Shown here: positions 38,921-50,478 of the stretch, piece after piece
Position numbering within the stretch: the stretch's first letter is position 1
Layout of the letters: every line of letters starts with the position of its first letter
NCBI GenBank assembly: GCA_026706385.1
Contig: JAPOYV010000073.1
Coordinates: forward strand, 1 to 64,000
Length of the DNA: 64,000 nt
Source: Gammaproteobacteria bacterium
GTDB lineage: Bacteria > Pseudomonadota > Gammaproteobacteria > Pseudomonadales > Azotimanducaceae
Direction: 5' to 3'
Notes under the pieces: generated by a model
Database searches by the model: none
What the model was told of the DNA's origin: nothing
What the model saw: the letters and a program-made list of their open reading frames with translations, nothing else
Translations under genes and position numbers: made by a program

Positions 38921-38997
38921 AGGCGCGTAGCTCAGTTGGTTAGAGCATCACCTTGACATGGTGGGGGTCGTTGGTTCGAATCCAATCGCGCCTACCA
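38921..38997 (+). tRNA. tRNA-Val (anticodon GAC)
   Basis: A full 77-nt cloverleaf. The acceptor stem AGGCGCG pairs with CGCGCCT, the D-arm GCTC/GAGC is present, the anticodon stem TCACC/GGTGG encloses TTGACAT (anticodon GAC), and the T-arm is GTTGG-TTCGAAT-CCAAT. The 3' CCA is encoded. An extended -10-like TGCTAGACT lies 15-25 bp upstream. It sits immediately before the infC leader, where thrS is found in many relatives. Confidence 0.96.
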
Positions 38998-39004
38998 ACC
39001 CTCC

Positions 39005-39075
39005 CACCTCAGGCCAATACGAATAGACGATTTCCTACATCCGCACGAGAGAACGTCTGTTGTTTGCCTGAGGTG
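39005..39075 (+). promoter_or_regulatory. Long-range inverted repeat in the tRNA-Val/infC spacer
   Basis: CACCTCAGGC (39005-39014) and GCCTGAGGTG (39066-39075) form a perfect 10-bp helix around 51 bases. Inside, AGACG (39025-39029) pairs with CGTCT (39054-39058), giving a nested two-helix fold. The enclosed sequence is AT-richer than its surroundings. It starts 8 bases after the tRNA. It could be an infC-operon leader or a 3' trailer structure of the tRNA transcript. No U-run follows, so it is not a typical terminator. Confidence 0.45.
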
Positions 39076-39159
39076 CCACCATTAGAATTCGCGCCGCTTC
39101 GGATTGGCGATGCCCGAGAAAGGTCGTTGCGGATGTCGATGGAGTGTGCTAAGCAAGTT

Positions 39160-39198
39160 GGGCGGGGACGTGCCCTACCGGGCGCGTTAGCCCTGCCC
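39160..39198 (+). promoter_or_regulatory. Hairpin next to the infC Shine-Dalgarno
   Basis: GGGCGGGG (39160-39167) pairs with CCCTGCCC (39191-39198), with one G-U pair. Inside lies a smaller hairpin GCCC-TACC-GGGC (39172-39183). The structure ends four bases before the GAGGAG ribosome-binding site of infC, so its stability could influence initiation there. Confidence 0.45.
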
Positions 39199-39214
39199 CT
39201 ACGAGGAGACGTGT

Positions 39215-39760
39215 ATCAAGAGATCGAACGCTAGGACTTTGGTCGCCGACCGAGCCGTACTGAATGAGGACATCCGCGCATACCGGGTGCGCCTGATCGC
39301 TTCGGATGGCAAGCAAGTTGGCATCGTGCCCCGCGAGGATGCGCTCGCAGAGGCAAGAAGCGCGGGCCTGGACTTGGTGTTGATCGCCCCGGATGCGGAT
39401 CCGCCGGTTGTCAAGGTGATGGACTACGGGAAGCACCTTTTCGACAAGAAGAAGGCGAAAGCCGCACAACGCAAGCGACAGAAGCAGACCCATGTCAAGG
39501 AAGTGCGGTTCCGCCTCGGTACCGAAGAGGGCGACTACCAGGTCAAGTTGCGCAACCTCGTCCGCTTCCTGGAGGAGGGTGACAAGGCCAAGATCAGCTT
39601 ACGGTTCAAGGGGCGCGAGATGGCGCACCCGGAGTTCGGGGCCACGTTGTTGAAGCGGATCGAAGGCGACCTTGAGCCGCTGGCTAACGTGGAGACCGAA
39701 CCCCGCCTCGAAGGCCGCCAGTTGACCATGGTCCTAGCCCCCAAGCGTCGCGGTAAGTAG
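39215..39760 (+). CDS. infC: Translation initiation factor IF-3 (ATC start)
   Basis: A 181-residue IF-3 with both domains: N-terminal [22 protein letters not shown], then the linker [24 protein letters not shown] and the C-terminal domain [20 protein letters not shown]...[15 protein letters not shown]. No ATG or GTG start lies in frame after a TAG at 39188; the choices are ATC at 39215 and TTG at 39239. GAGGAG at 39203-39208 is spaced 6 bases from the ATC and gives [19 protein letters not shown], resembling the IKR... start of Pseudomonas IF-3. TTG has no usable site. Rare AUU/AUC starts of infC are discriminated against by IF-3 itself, giving autoregulation. A strong hairpin precedes the site. 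Confidence 0.88.
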   Translation: MKRSNARTLVADRAVLNEDIRAYRVRLIASDGKQVGIVPREDALAEARSAGLDLVLIAPDADPPVVKVMDYGKHLFDKKKAKAAQRKRQKQTHVKEVRFRLGTEEGDYQVKLRNLVRFLEEGDKAKISLRFKGREMAHPEFGATLLKRIEGDLEPLANVETEPRLEGRQLTMVLAPKRRGK

Positions 39761-39764
39761 CCGA

Positions 39765-39836
39765 CGCGAACGCTTCGCGGTCGCCGGTGAGTTAGCCGCT
39801 CCAACTGCAAGCGGTCGCGTTGATGCCACAGCGACC
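39765..39836 (+). promoter_or_regulatory. Structured infC-rpmI spacer, candidate ribosomal-protein leader
   Basis: The 188-bp gap between infC and rpmI holds several stems: CGCGAA-CGC-TTCGCG at 39765-39779 directly after the infC stop, and GGTCGC (39813-39818) with GCGACC (39831-39836). In E. coli the L35-L20 operon is controlled by L20 binding to a structured leader at this place, so a similar role is possible. No conserved L20 consensus was verified. Confidence 0.4.
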
Positions 39837-39948
39837 CGAGGTGGGACCTGCGAGTCCTCCAAACAAAGAAACGCGTAGCCGCCGGCTGGCTGAACCGCGG
39901 CTATTCGCTGATGCGACGTCCGAGACGTCCAAGACAACGGAGAAATTC

Positions 39949-40149
39949 ATGCCAAAGCTCAAAACCAATCGCGGGGCTGCGAAGCGCTTTCGCCGGACGG
40001 CGAACGGCTTCAAGCACAAGCGCACCAACAAGGCCCACATCCTCACCAAGATGGCGCCGAAGAGGAAGCGTCGCCTCAAGGGGTTCAACGCGGTATCCCC
40101 GGCGGACCTCCCGGCGGTCAAGCGCATGATCCCGAAGAAGGGAAGGTAA
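39949..40149 (+). CDS. rpmI: 50S ribosomal protein L35
   Basis: A 66-residue basic protein with the full family pattern [20 protein letters not shown], followed by [20 protein letters not shown]. It belongs to the large ribosomal subunit. It follows GGAG at 39939-39942, spaced 6 bases from the ATG. rplT begins 4 bp after its stop. Confidence 0.96.
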   Translation: MPKLKTNRGAAKRFRRTANGFKHKRTNKAHILTKMAPKRKRRLKGFNAVSPADLPAVKRMIPKKGR

Positions 40150-40153
40150 CGCC

Positions 40154-40510
40154 ATGCCGAGAGCCAAGAACAGCGTGGCTTCACGCGCCCGGCGCAAGAA
40201 AGTCCTCAAGGCGGCGAAAGGCTACTACGGTGCCCGCAGCCGATCATTCAAAGTGGCCAAACAGGCGGTCATCAAAGCGGGCCAATACGCCTACCGGGAC
40301 CGCCGCCAGCGCAAGCGCCAGTTCCGCGCGCTGTGGATCGTGCGCATCAACGCCGAGGCCCGCAATCACGGCCTGTCGTACAGCCGATTCGTAGCCGGCC
40401 TCAAACGGGCTGGCATCGACGTGGACCGTCGCGTACTCGCGGACTTGGCCGTGCACGAGAAGCCGGCATTCGCCGCCCTGGCGGATCAGGCGAAGACCGC
40501 GCTGGCTTAG
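40154..40510 (+). CDS. rplT: 50S ribosomal protein L20
   Basis: A 118-residue protein. [30 protein letters not shown] is the classic L20 N-terminal extension, and the C-terminal globular part includes [25 protein letters not shown]20 is needed early in 50S assembly and in E. coli represses its own operon. It is followed by a 116-bp spacer with two hairpins before pheS. Confidence 0.96.
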   Translation: MPRAKNSVASRARRKKVLKAAKGYYGARSRSFKVAKQAVIKAGQYAYRDRRQRKRQFRALWIVRINAEARNHGLSYSRFVAGLKRAGIDVDRRVLADLAVHEKPAFAALADQAKTALA

Positions 40511-40526
40511 ACACCGTGCGGGCAGC

Positions 40527-44054
<3,528 letters not shown>

Positions 44055-44081
44055 GTTAGTCACACTCCAGCGGCGTCTCCA

Positions 44082-44103
44082 TCCGCGTCGCCGCCAAGCG
44101 ACG
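44082..44103. repeat. Hairpin between pheT and ihfA
   Basis: CGCGTCGC, loop CGCCAA, GCGACGCG: a perfect 8-bp inverted repeat within the 74-bp pheT-ihfA spacer. No U-run. It may damp readthrough from pheT into ihfA. Confidence 0.35.
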
Positions 44104-44128
44104 CGCCTTCACCGGAGTGGGTTGGGTT

Positions 44129-44437
44129 TTGGGGGCATTGAGCAAGGCGCGGCTGGCCGAAAGGCTGGTCGAGGTCCACGGATTCAACAAGCGGGAGGCG
44201 AAGGAAATCGTCGCGTCCTTCTTCGAGGAAATACGCGCCTCGCTTGCCGCCAACGAACCTGTGAAGCTCTCGGGGTTCGGCAATTTCGACCTGCGCGACA
44301 AGAAGGAACGCCCGGGCCGCAATCCGCGTACCGGCGAGGCAAAGACCGTCACCGCGCGACGGGTCGTGACTTTCCGCCCCGGCCAGAAGCTGCGCGCGCG
44401 CGTCGTGGGCTACGTCCCACGCGACGAATCGGGCTAG
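44129..44437 (+). CDS. ihfA: Integration host factor alpha subunit
   Basis: A 102-residue HU/IHF-type DNA-bending protein. The sequence [45 protein letters not shown] and [14 protein letters not shown] is nearly the E. coli IHF-alpha pattern, including the beta-arm Pro in RPGRNP. The TTG at 44129 gives [11 protein letters not shown], aligning with the MALTKAE start of IHF-alpha; GGAG lies 11 bases upstream. A GTG at 44117 would add four residues and remains possible. IHF-beta is not in the window. The order pheT-ihfA-merR is typical of gammaproteobacteria. Confidence 0.92.
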   Translation: MGALSKARLAERLVEVHGFNKREAKEIVASFFEEIRASLAANEPVKLSGFGNFDLRDKKERPGRNPRTGEAKTVTARRVVTFRPGQKLRARVVGYVPRDESG

Positions 44438-44460
44438 TTTCTTGAGTCGCCGGCGAGTCG

Positions 44461-44883
44461 ATGAGTGACCGCCTGTCCGCATCGGGAGCCCTCAGCGGGG
44501 GAGCGCGAGGGGCTGGCCGCTTTCCTGAGAGCAGAGGGACCGTAACCGACCAGTTGCCGCCGATTCCAGCCAAGCGATACTTCGCGATCGGCGAGGTGAG
44601 TGAACTCTGCGCTGTCAAGCCCCATGTGCTGCGCTACTGGGAGCGCGAGTTCAAGCAACTCCATCCGGTCAAACGGCGTGGCAACCGCCGCTACTACCAA
44701 CCGCGCGACGTGATCATGGTCCGCCGGATCCGCGAACTGCTCTACGATCAGGGGTTCACCATCGATGGCGCGCGACAACGCCTGACCGGCAAGCAAGGCG
44801 CTGCGGAGCGAGCCCAGTCGAGACTCGTGGTGCGGCAAATGATCGCGGAGCTTGAGGATCTACGGCGGACTCTCAAGGACTGA
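44461..44883 (+). CDS. MerR-family transcriptional regulator
   Basis: A 140-residue regulator with the MerR winged helix at about residues 40-105 (YFAIGEVSELCAVKPHVLRYWEREF, then RRGNRRYYQPRDVIMVRRIRELLYDQG) and a short coiled-coil end. It lacks the cysteine-rich C-terminus of metal sensors. The first 30 residues are low-complexity and could belong to a start that is too early; a GTG 81 bp downstream (44542) would give a start close to the domain. The same small MerR follows ihfA in many gammaproteobacteria, with no known target. Confidence 0.87.
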   Translation: MSDRLSASGALSGGARGAGRFPESRGTVTDQLPPIPAKRYFAIGEVSELCAVKPHVLRYWEREFKQLHPVKRRGNRRYYQPRDVIMVRRIRELLYDQGFTIDGARQRLTGKQGAAERAQSRLVVRQMIAELEDLRRTLKD

Positions 44884-44917
44884 CGCGCGGTAGGCAGTCG
44901 GACTCGATTCGCTGGCT

Positions 44918-46411
44918 ATGACGGTCGCACGACCCAACATCATCCTGGTCTTTACCGATCAACTGCGCGGCGACGCGGTGTGCCTCCCCGGCGCGCCGGT
45001 GATCGCACCGAACCTCGACCGGCTCGCGCGGGAGGGCGTGGTGTTTGCACAATGCGTCTCCAACTCGCCGCTGTGCGTGCCCGCAAGGGCCTCGCTCATG
45101 ACGGGCCGCTTGCCACGCGAACACGGTGCTTGGAGCAACGCCGCGGGCGCGGATGAACACGGCCCGAGCCACGTGCGGAATATTCGCGACGCCGGCTACC
45201 GAACCGCCGTGTTCGGCAAGACGCACCTGTGGCGGGTCGGCCCCGGCGGGCGGGCCGGCATGCATGCCCGCGAAATGGACCACAACCTCGCCGCGTGGGG
45301 ATTCGACGAACGTCTGGAAGTCAACGACCCGATCGGCACGCGGTTCATGGGTTGCGCATACACCGACTATCTTGAATCGCGGGGTTGGCTTGCTGCCCAC
45401 CAGGAATACATGCACGCCTGGGTGGCGGAAATACGCGATGGCGACGTCAAGCCGTGGGACCAGCAGCCGGCGCCCGTTCCAGAAGGCGAGGACATCGACA
45501 GCTTCATCGGCCGCCGCGCGGTCGAGTGGCTGCGCGAGCATATTCGGGGCGGCGAGGGCGGGCCGTTCTACTTGCAGGCACAGTTCACCGGCCCCCACGA
45601 TCCGTACGATGCACCCATGGCTTGGCGCAATCGCTATCGGCCGGCGGAACTCGATCCGGGCATTGCGACGTTGCCGGAACTGCCGATGCCCAAGTTGATC
45701 CAGGCGCGCCTCGAACGGGCGCCTTCGTTGACGGCGGCCAGCACCGAGCAGCGCCAGCGCTGGCGCGCGAACTACTACGCCAACGTCAGCCTGATCGATC
45801 ATTGGATCGGCGAACTGCTGGCCGTGTTGGAGGAGTCGGACGCACTGGCACGGACTTGGATCGTTTTCAACTCGGACCACGGCGAGCTGCTCGGCGACCA
45901 CGGCCTTTGGGGCAAGGCAGCGTTCTACGAAGGCGCTGTCCATGTGCCTTGCATCATGCGTGCGCCGGCCGGAGGCGGTGCGCCGCACGGAGGCGGCGGG
46001 CGCGTCGTTCGCGGCCTGACCGAGCAGATCGACATTCCGGTGACCCTGGTCGATGTTGCGGGTGCCGAGCCCCTGCCCTCGGGCCTGGGCCGGTCCTTGC
46101 GAGCGACGGTGGAGTCGGGCACGGACGGCGATCCTGGCAAGGAAGTGGTCTTGAGCGAGTTGTTCGGCCAAGTGATGTTGAGAACGCACCGCTACAAGCT
46201 GGTGGTCCGCTTGGAAGACCACGAGCGCTACCAGTTCTTCGATCTCAGCGACGATCCGCAGGAGACCCGCAACCTCGTGGCGGATCCGGCACAGCAGCCG
46301 ACCATCGACGCCTTGATCGGCGACTACCTCCTGCCGCTCAAGCGTCGCACCGACCTCGACAGACTGGCACGCTACCGGGCCTACGTGCGCCGCACGGGCA
46401 GCATCAACTGA
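44918..46411 (+). CDS. Sulfatase
   Basis: A 497-residue alkaline-phosphatase-fold sulfatase. CVPARASLMTGR starts with C53, the Cys that becomes formylglycine (pattern CxPxR), and FTDQLRGD (12-19) supplies the first metal ligand. The second metal site is FNSDHGELLGDHGLWGKAAFYEG. No signal peptide is seen, so the mature enzyme is probably cytoplasmic, or exported by another route. It would hydrolyse a sulfate ester of a glycan or other organic compound, needing a formylglycine-generating or anaerobic maturase that is not in the window. It stands 75 bp before the sigma-factor gene. Confidence 0.87.
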   Translation: MTVARPNIILVFTDQLRGDAVCLPGAPVIAPNLDRLAREGVVFAQCVSNSPLCVPARASLMTGRLPREHGAWSNAAGADEHGPSHVRNIRDAGYRTAVFGKTHLWRVGPGGRAGMHAREMDHNLAAWGFDERLEVNDPIGTRFMGCAYTDYLESRGWLAAHQEYMHAWVAEIRDGDVKPWDQQPAPVPEGEDIDSFIGRRAVEWLREHIRGGEGGPFYLQAQFTGPHDPYDAPMAWRNRYRPAELDPGIATLPELPMPKLIQARLERAPSLTAASTEQRQRWRANYYANVSLIDHWIGELLAVLEESDALARTWIVFNSDHGELLGDHGLWGKAAFYEGAVHVPCIMRAPAGGGAPHGGGGRVVRGLTEQIDIPVTLVDVAGAEPLPSGLGRSLRATVESGTDGDPGKEVVLSELFGQVMLRTHRYKLVVRLEDHERYQFFDLSDDPQETRNLVADPAQQPTIDALIGDYLLPLKRRTDLDRLARYRAYVRRTGSIN

Positions 46412-46486
46412 TCGACGCGCCGACTGTCCGTTAATGAACGCCAGACCGCCAGCGTCCTTGACGCAGACACATGTCCCGGCCGCACG

Positions 46487-47098
46487 ATGGACCTGACCGA
46501 CCCCGTCACTGCAAACGGCATCGCCGATGCTTCGGTTGCAGCCGCATTCGAGCAGCACGGGCGCCAGGTCTTTCGCACGGCGTACCGAATCACCGGCAAT
46601 GTCGAAGATGCCGAGGACGTCCTGCAGACGGTGTTCCTGAATACCCTGCGGCGAGGGAGGGACGAGACGCCCGGTGGTCGCCTCGGCCGAACGCCCGGCT
46701 CCTATCTCGCACGTTCGGCCGTCAACGGTGCGCTGGACGTGTTGCGGCGACGCCGCCCGGGACTGGACTCGGACACGGACGCGGTTGGCGAACTGCCGGA
46801 TACCACCGCCCCGGGAGCCGCGCAGAGCGTCTGGCAGGGTGAGTTGCGGGTGCGTCTTCGAGCGGCGCTGTCGACGTTATCGCCGAATTGGGCGGAGATC
46901 GTCGCGCTGCGCTATTTCGAGGACTTGAGCAACGTGGAAATCGCTGAGTTGCTGGGAACGTCGGCGTCCACGGTGGCCGTGACGCTGCACCGGGCGCGGG
47001 CACGGTTGCGCGCGGTACTTGCCGGAACCCCGCACGCCGATCAAGCGGACCAAGATCCGACCGATCGGGATGATCGCGCCGATCAGCATGATCGGTAG
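46487..47098 (+). CDS. ECF-type RNA polymerase sigma factor
   Basis: A 203-residue sigma-70 family factor of the ECF kind. Region 2 is FRTAYRITGNVEDAEDVLQTVFLNTL (about 30-55), and region 4 is LSPNWAEIVALRYFEDLSNVEIAELLGTSASTVAVTLHRARARLR. Region 3 is absent, as in ECF factors. The C-terminal tail PHADQADQDPTDRDDRADQHDR is repetitive and derives from a GATC-rich tandem repeat. It is the first gene of a unit with the FecR-domain protein, the usual pairing of a sigma factor and its membrane regulator. No Shine-Dalgarno precedes the ATG; its own promoter could not be identified. Confidence 0.88.
   Translation: MDLTDPVTANGIADASVAAAFEQHGRQVFRTAYRITGNVEDAEDVLQTVFLNTLRRGRDETPGGRLGRTPGSYLARSAVNGALDVLRRRRPGLDSDTDAVGELPDTTAPGAAQSVWQGELRVRLRAALSTLSPNWAEIVALRYFEDLSNVEIAELLGTSASTVAVTLHRARARLRAVLAGTPHADQADQDPTDRDDRADQHDR
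47061..47096 (+). repeat. 18-bp imperfect tandem repeat at the end of the sigma gene
   Basis: CCGATCGGGATGATCGCG (47061-47078) and CCGATCAGCATGATCGGT (47079-47096) agree at 14 of 18 positions. Each unit contains a CGATC-N5-GATCG dyad, and GATC occurs six times between 47039 and 47095. The repeat encodes the acidic/basic tail of the sigma factor and ends in its stop codon. Confidence 0.6.
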
Positions 47099-47107
47099 GA
47101 GGAGGCT

Positions 47108-49540
47108 ATGAACGAAACCAACGACGAGGGGCTGCTCGATCGGGCGTTGCGCGCCGTGCGCGACGACGTGCCCGACGCCGGGGCCGAAGCCGAGGCGCTG
47201 CGCCGGGCGACGGCCGCGTTGTCGAGCGACTCCAGGGTGATCGACAACTACGCTGCATTGATCCCCGAGTATCGGGCAGGGACGTTGAGCGCCGAACGGC
47301 GGCTGCTCTTCGAGGAAGAGTTGAACAGTTCCGTGGCCCTGCGACGTGCTTTGCGTGACGCGGGGCGGACCTTGCGAACACGCGCCCGGCGGCCTGCGCA
47401 ACCGCACCGCAACCGGGGCGCCTGGCCTTGGGCGGCGGCGGTAGCGCTGGCCGTTGCGGCCGGTTTCGCGCTCGTTTATGCGGCCCTTCCCGTTGCCGAC
47501 CAATCCCGGCTCGCGCGGGTAGATAGCTCCGCGGGCGTTCTCTATCGCGTCGCCGACAACGGCTTGAGCCGCCTGTCGGGCGGCGACTGGGTGTCGGGCA
47601 ACGAGGTCCTGCGAACCGGGAAGCAAGGCTCGACTTGGCTTGCGCTGGACGACGGTTCGGTCCTGGAGATCGAGGCGCGCACCCAGTTGCGTCTGCGCCG
47701 CCAGCGCCAGGGCAACCGGGTGCACGTGGATCGGGGCCGCGTCATCGTTCAGGCCGCCGCCCAGGGCGGCGACACGCTGGAGGTGGCGACGGACGATGTC
47801 GTGGTCGCGGTCAAGGGGACGGTGTTCGGGCTCAGCCACGGCACCAAGGGCACGCGCGTCGCCGTGGTCGAGGGGGAGGTGGAAGTGCGTTCGAGCGGCA
47901 GCCGCAAGAGTCTGCGCGCGGGCGAACAGTTCGACACGCGCGGCGTCGTCGCCTCGAGCGTGGTCGAGGACGTCGCCTGGAGCGCCGACGCCGACCGCTA
48001 TGCCGACATGCTTGCCGAGTACACCGCGCTCCGGCGCGAACTGGGCACGCTGCTGAGAGCGAGGCCGCGCCACTCGCCACGCCTGCTGGATCTGGTGCCG
48101 AACGACACGGTGGCCTACGCCGCCATCCCGAATGCGCCTGCGAAGATCGCCAAGGGCTACGAGCTGGTCCGCACACGTTTCGTGGATGCCGAGGTACGGG
48201 CCTCGGTCGACGAATACGTCGAGTGGCTGGCCGAAGTGGCCGACTACCTCGGCGAGGAGACGGTGGTCGCGTACCGGCAGGCGGACGCGCCGCCGGTGTT
48301 GCTGGCCGAGGTCAGTCGCGAGGGACTTGACCCCGATCTCGTGGCCGAGGTCGAGTTGCCGGAGGGCATCGACGTGGAGGTGGTTGGTTCGCCGGACTTG
48401 GCGCGCGAAGGCGTGCTCTCGGCGTGGCTCACCGAGGATTTGCTGGTGGTCTCCAGCGATCCGGGCGCACTGCGCCAGGTCGAGGCGCTGCAGGGCGGTG
48501 CCGACCACGCCTTTGCAGACGGCAAGCTTTACGCGCGGCTTAAGGAGGGATATGCCCGCGGTGCCTACTACTTGGGCGGCATCGACCTCGCAGCCCCTCG
48601 CCTAGAAGGGCTCGCGGGTGTCGGCATCGCCGGTGCCGAGACGCTGATCGTGGAGGGGCTTGCCGAGGACGATCGGACGCGGCTGACGGCGGAGGTCCGG
48701 TTCCTTGGCAACGTCCCCGAGGCGCTGACCTGGCTGGACGAGCCCGGTCCGATGGGCGCGCTCGAGTTCTTCGCGCCGGACGCGGAGATCGCGGCCGCGC
48801 TGCTACTCGGCAACGTCGACGAACTCGCGGCGCTCCTCAAGCAATCCGACGATGCGCAGGCGATGGACGAGTTCGGTTCCCTCGACTTCGTGGAGGATTG
48901 GGTGCGCGCAGCGGGCGGCGAACTGGCGATCGGCTTCGACGGCGCGCTGCTGCCCACGCCAACGTGGCAGGCCGTGGTCGAGGTCTACGATCGGGAGGCG
49001 TTCCAGCTTGGCATCGAAACCGCTGCGACGCGGCTCAACGAACGCGCGGCGCGACAGGGTGACGAGACCCGCGCGACGCTGGTGACCGACACCACCGGAC
49101 CCTATCCGGTCGTGCAACTGAGCGTCGGTCTGCTGTCCGCGCACTACGCGTACTTCGACGGCTTTCTTGTCGCGGCGGCGAGCCCGGCCTTGCTGGAGCA
49201 GGCGCGGCGGACGTACGAGTCCGGCGTGACGCTGCCGGGTTCGCGCCGATTCCGGGAACTGCTGCCCGACGACACCTATCTCGACTTCTCAGCGGTTGGC
49301 TATACGGAGTTCGGCGACTTGACCGGCAGCGTGCGGACGTTGCTGCAGGACGCGATTCCCGCCGAGCGCCAGGCGGTCATGGACATCCTCGCCGAGGCCG
49401 GGCCATGGATGCATGCCGTCTATCGAGGACCCGACCGCATCAGGGTGGTCGTCAACGGTCCCCTTGGACTGTCATTGCCAGAGTTGGCCATACTCGCGGG
49501 CATGAGTGCAGGTGCCATACCCGGGAGCGGCGGGACTTGA
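47108..49540 (+). CDS. Large FecR-domain membrane protein, putative regulator of the sigma factor
   Basis: An 810-residue protein. Residues 1-100 are cytoplasmic and helical, and one transmembrane helix follows (about 105-127, WPWAAAVALAVAAGFALVYAA). Residues about 145-285 are a FecR domain with the family's LDDGSVLEIEARTQLRL and VVAVKGTVFGLS blocks. The remaining roughly 500 periplasmic residues are regular, with repeated beta-strand-like units and blocks such as NDTVAYAAIPNA; I do not recognise this domain. FecR/ECF pairs transmit an outside signal to the sigma factor. Its TGA overlaps the next ABC gene's TTG. The long sensor-like end and downstream exporters make a novel arrangement. Confidence 0.75.
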   Translation: MNETNDEGLLDRALRAVRDDVPDAGAEAEALRRATAALSSDSRVIDNYAALIPEYRAGTLSAERRLLFEEELNSSVALRRALRDAGRTLRTRARRPAQPHRNRGAWPWAAAVALAVAAGFALVYAALPVADQSRLARVDSSAGVLYRVADNGLSRLSGGDWVSGNEVLRTGKQGSTWLALDDGSVLEIEARTQLRLRRQRQGNRVHVDRGRVIVQAAAQGGDTLEVATDDVVVAVKGTVFGLSHGTKGTRVAVVEGEVEVRSSGSRKSLRAGEQFDTRGVVASSVVEDVAWSADADRYADMLAEYTALRRELGTLLRARPRHSPRLLDLVPNDTVAYAAIPNAPAKIAKGYELVRTRFVDAEVRASVDEYVEWLAEVADYLGEETVVAYRQADAPPVLLAEVSREGLDPDLVAEVELPEGIDVEVVGSPDLAREGVLSAWLTEDLLVVSSDPGALRQVEALQGGADHAFADGKLYARLKEGYARGAYYLGGIDLAAPRLEGLAGVGIAGAETLIVEGLAEDDRTRLTAEVRFLGNVPEALTWLDEPGPMGALEFFAPDAEIAAALLLGNVDELAALLKQSDDAQAMDEFGSLDFVEDWVRAAGGELAIGFDGALLPTPTWQAVVEVYDREAFQLGIETAATRLNERAARQGDETRATLVTDTTGPYPVVQLSVGLLSAHYAYFDGFLVAAASPALLEQARRTYESGVTLPGSRRFRELLPDDTYLDFSAVGYTEFGDLTGSVRTLLQDAIPAERQAVMDILAEAGPWMHAVYRGPDRIRVVVNGPLGLSLPELAILAGMSAGAIPGSGGT

Positions 49541-50478
49541 GTGAACCGTGGGCGGAGTTTGACGGCCTCGGCGTCGACTTGGGTGGCCGGACGATCCTCG
49601 ATGGCTTGAACGCCCGCATCCAGGGCCGCTGCATCGGCCTGCTCGGTCCCAACGGCGCTGGCAAGACCACGCTCTTGAATACCTTGCTCGGGTTCTTAAG
49701 GCCCAGTCGGGGAAGCGCCCGCCTGTTCGGTCACGACGTCGTCCGCGAGACGCAGGCGGTGCGTGCGTTGATCGGCTACATGCCGGAACGGGACAGCTTC
49801 ATCGCGGGCATGACGGGCGTGCGCTTCGTACGGTTCATGGCGGAACTGTCGGGCCTCGGCGCGCAGGATGCGCTCGACCGCGCCCATCAGGCGTTGTTCA
49901 GCGTTGGCTTGGGCGAGGCGCGCTACCGCAACATCGAAACCTACTCGTCCGGCATGAAGCAACTCGTCAAGTTGGCCCAAGCCATAGCGCACGCGCCGCG
50001 ACTGTTGCTGCTCGACGAGCCTACCAACGGCCTCGACGCGACCGGTCGCGAGCGCATGCTGGGCTTGATTCGGGAGCTTCGCGACGAGGGCAGCACGCGC
50101 TTCGTGGTGTCCTCGCACCTGCTGCCCGACGTGGAGGCCTGCTGCGACGAGGTCGTCCTGCTCAAGGACGGACGGATCGCGAACCACTGCGACCTCGCGG
50201 CGGAGCGGCGCAGCAACCGGCGCTTTCTGTTTCTCAAGGTGAAGGGCGACGAAGCGGGATTCGCCGATGGGCTGGTCAAGCTCGGCTGCGAAGTCGCGCG
50301 CAGCAGCGACCGGCAGTTGAAGGCCGTGCTGCCGGACGGCGTCGACGTCCGCGACCTGTATGCGCTCGCCGGCACGCTGTCGGTGCAGATCCGCCAGCTC
50401 GACCACAAGCGCGACTCGTTGCAGGACATCTTCCTGCGCACGATGGCCGATGCCGATCGCGCGGAAGCCGCTGGGTGA
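49537..50478 (+). CDS. ABC transporter ATP-binding protein 1
   Basis: A 313-residue ABC ATPase of the exporter (CcmA/drug-type) class. Walker A GPNGAGKT (37-44), signature YSSGMKQ, Walker B LLLLDEPTNGLD, and the H-loop VVSSHLLPD are all present. The roughly 85 C-terminal residues form the usual regulatory tail. The start is a TTG at 49537 that overlaps the FecR-gene stop. Its permease partner follows with a GTGA overlap. Confidence 0.86.
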   Translation: MSEPWAEFDGLGVDLGGRTILDGLNARIQGRCIGLLGPNGAGKTTLLNTLLGFLRPSRGSARLFGHDVVRETQAVRALIGYMPERDSFIAGMTGVRFVRFMAELSGLGAQDALDRAHQALFSVGLGEARYRNIETYSSGMKQLVKLAQAIAHAPRLLLLDEPTNGLDATGRERMLGLIRELRDEGSTRFVVSSHLLPDVEACCDEVVLLKDGRIANHCDLAAERRSNRRFLFLKVKGDEAGFADGLVKLGCEVARSSDRQLKAVLPDGVDVRDLYALAGTLSVQIRQLDHKRDSLQDIFLRTMADADRAEAAG

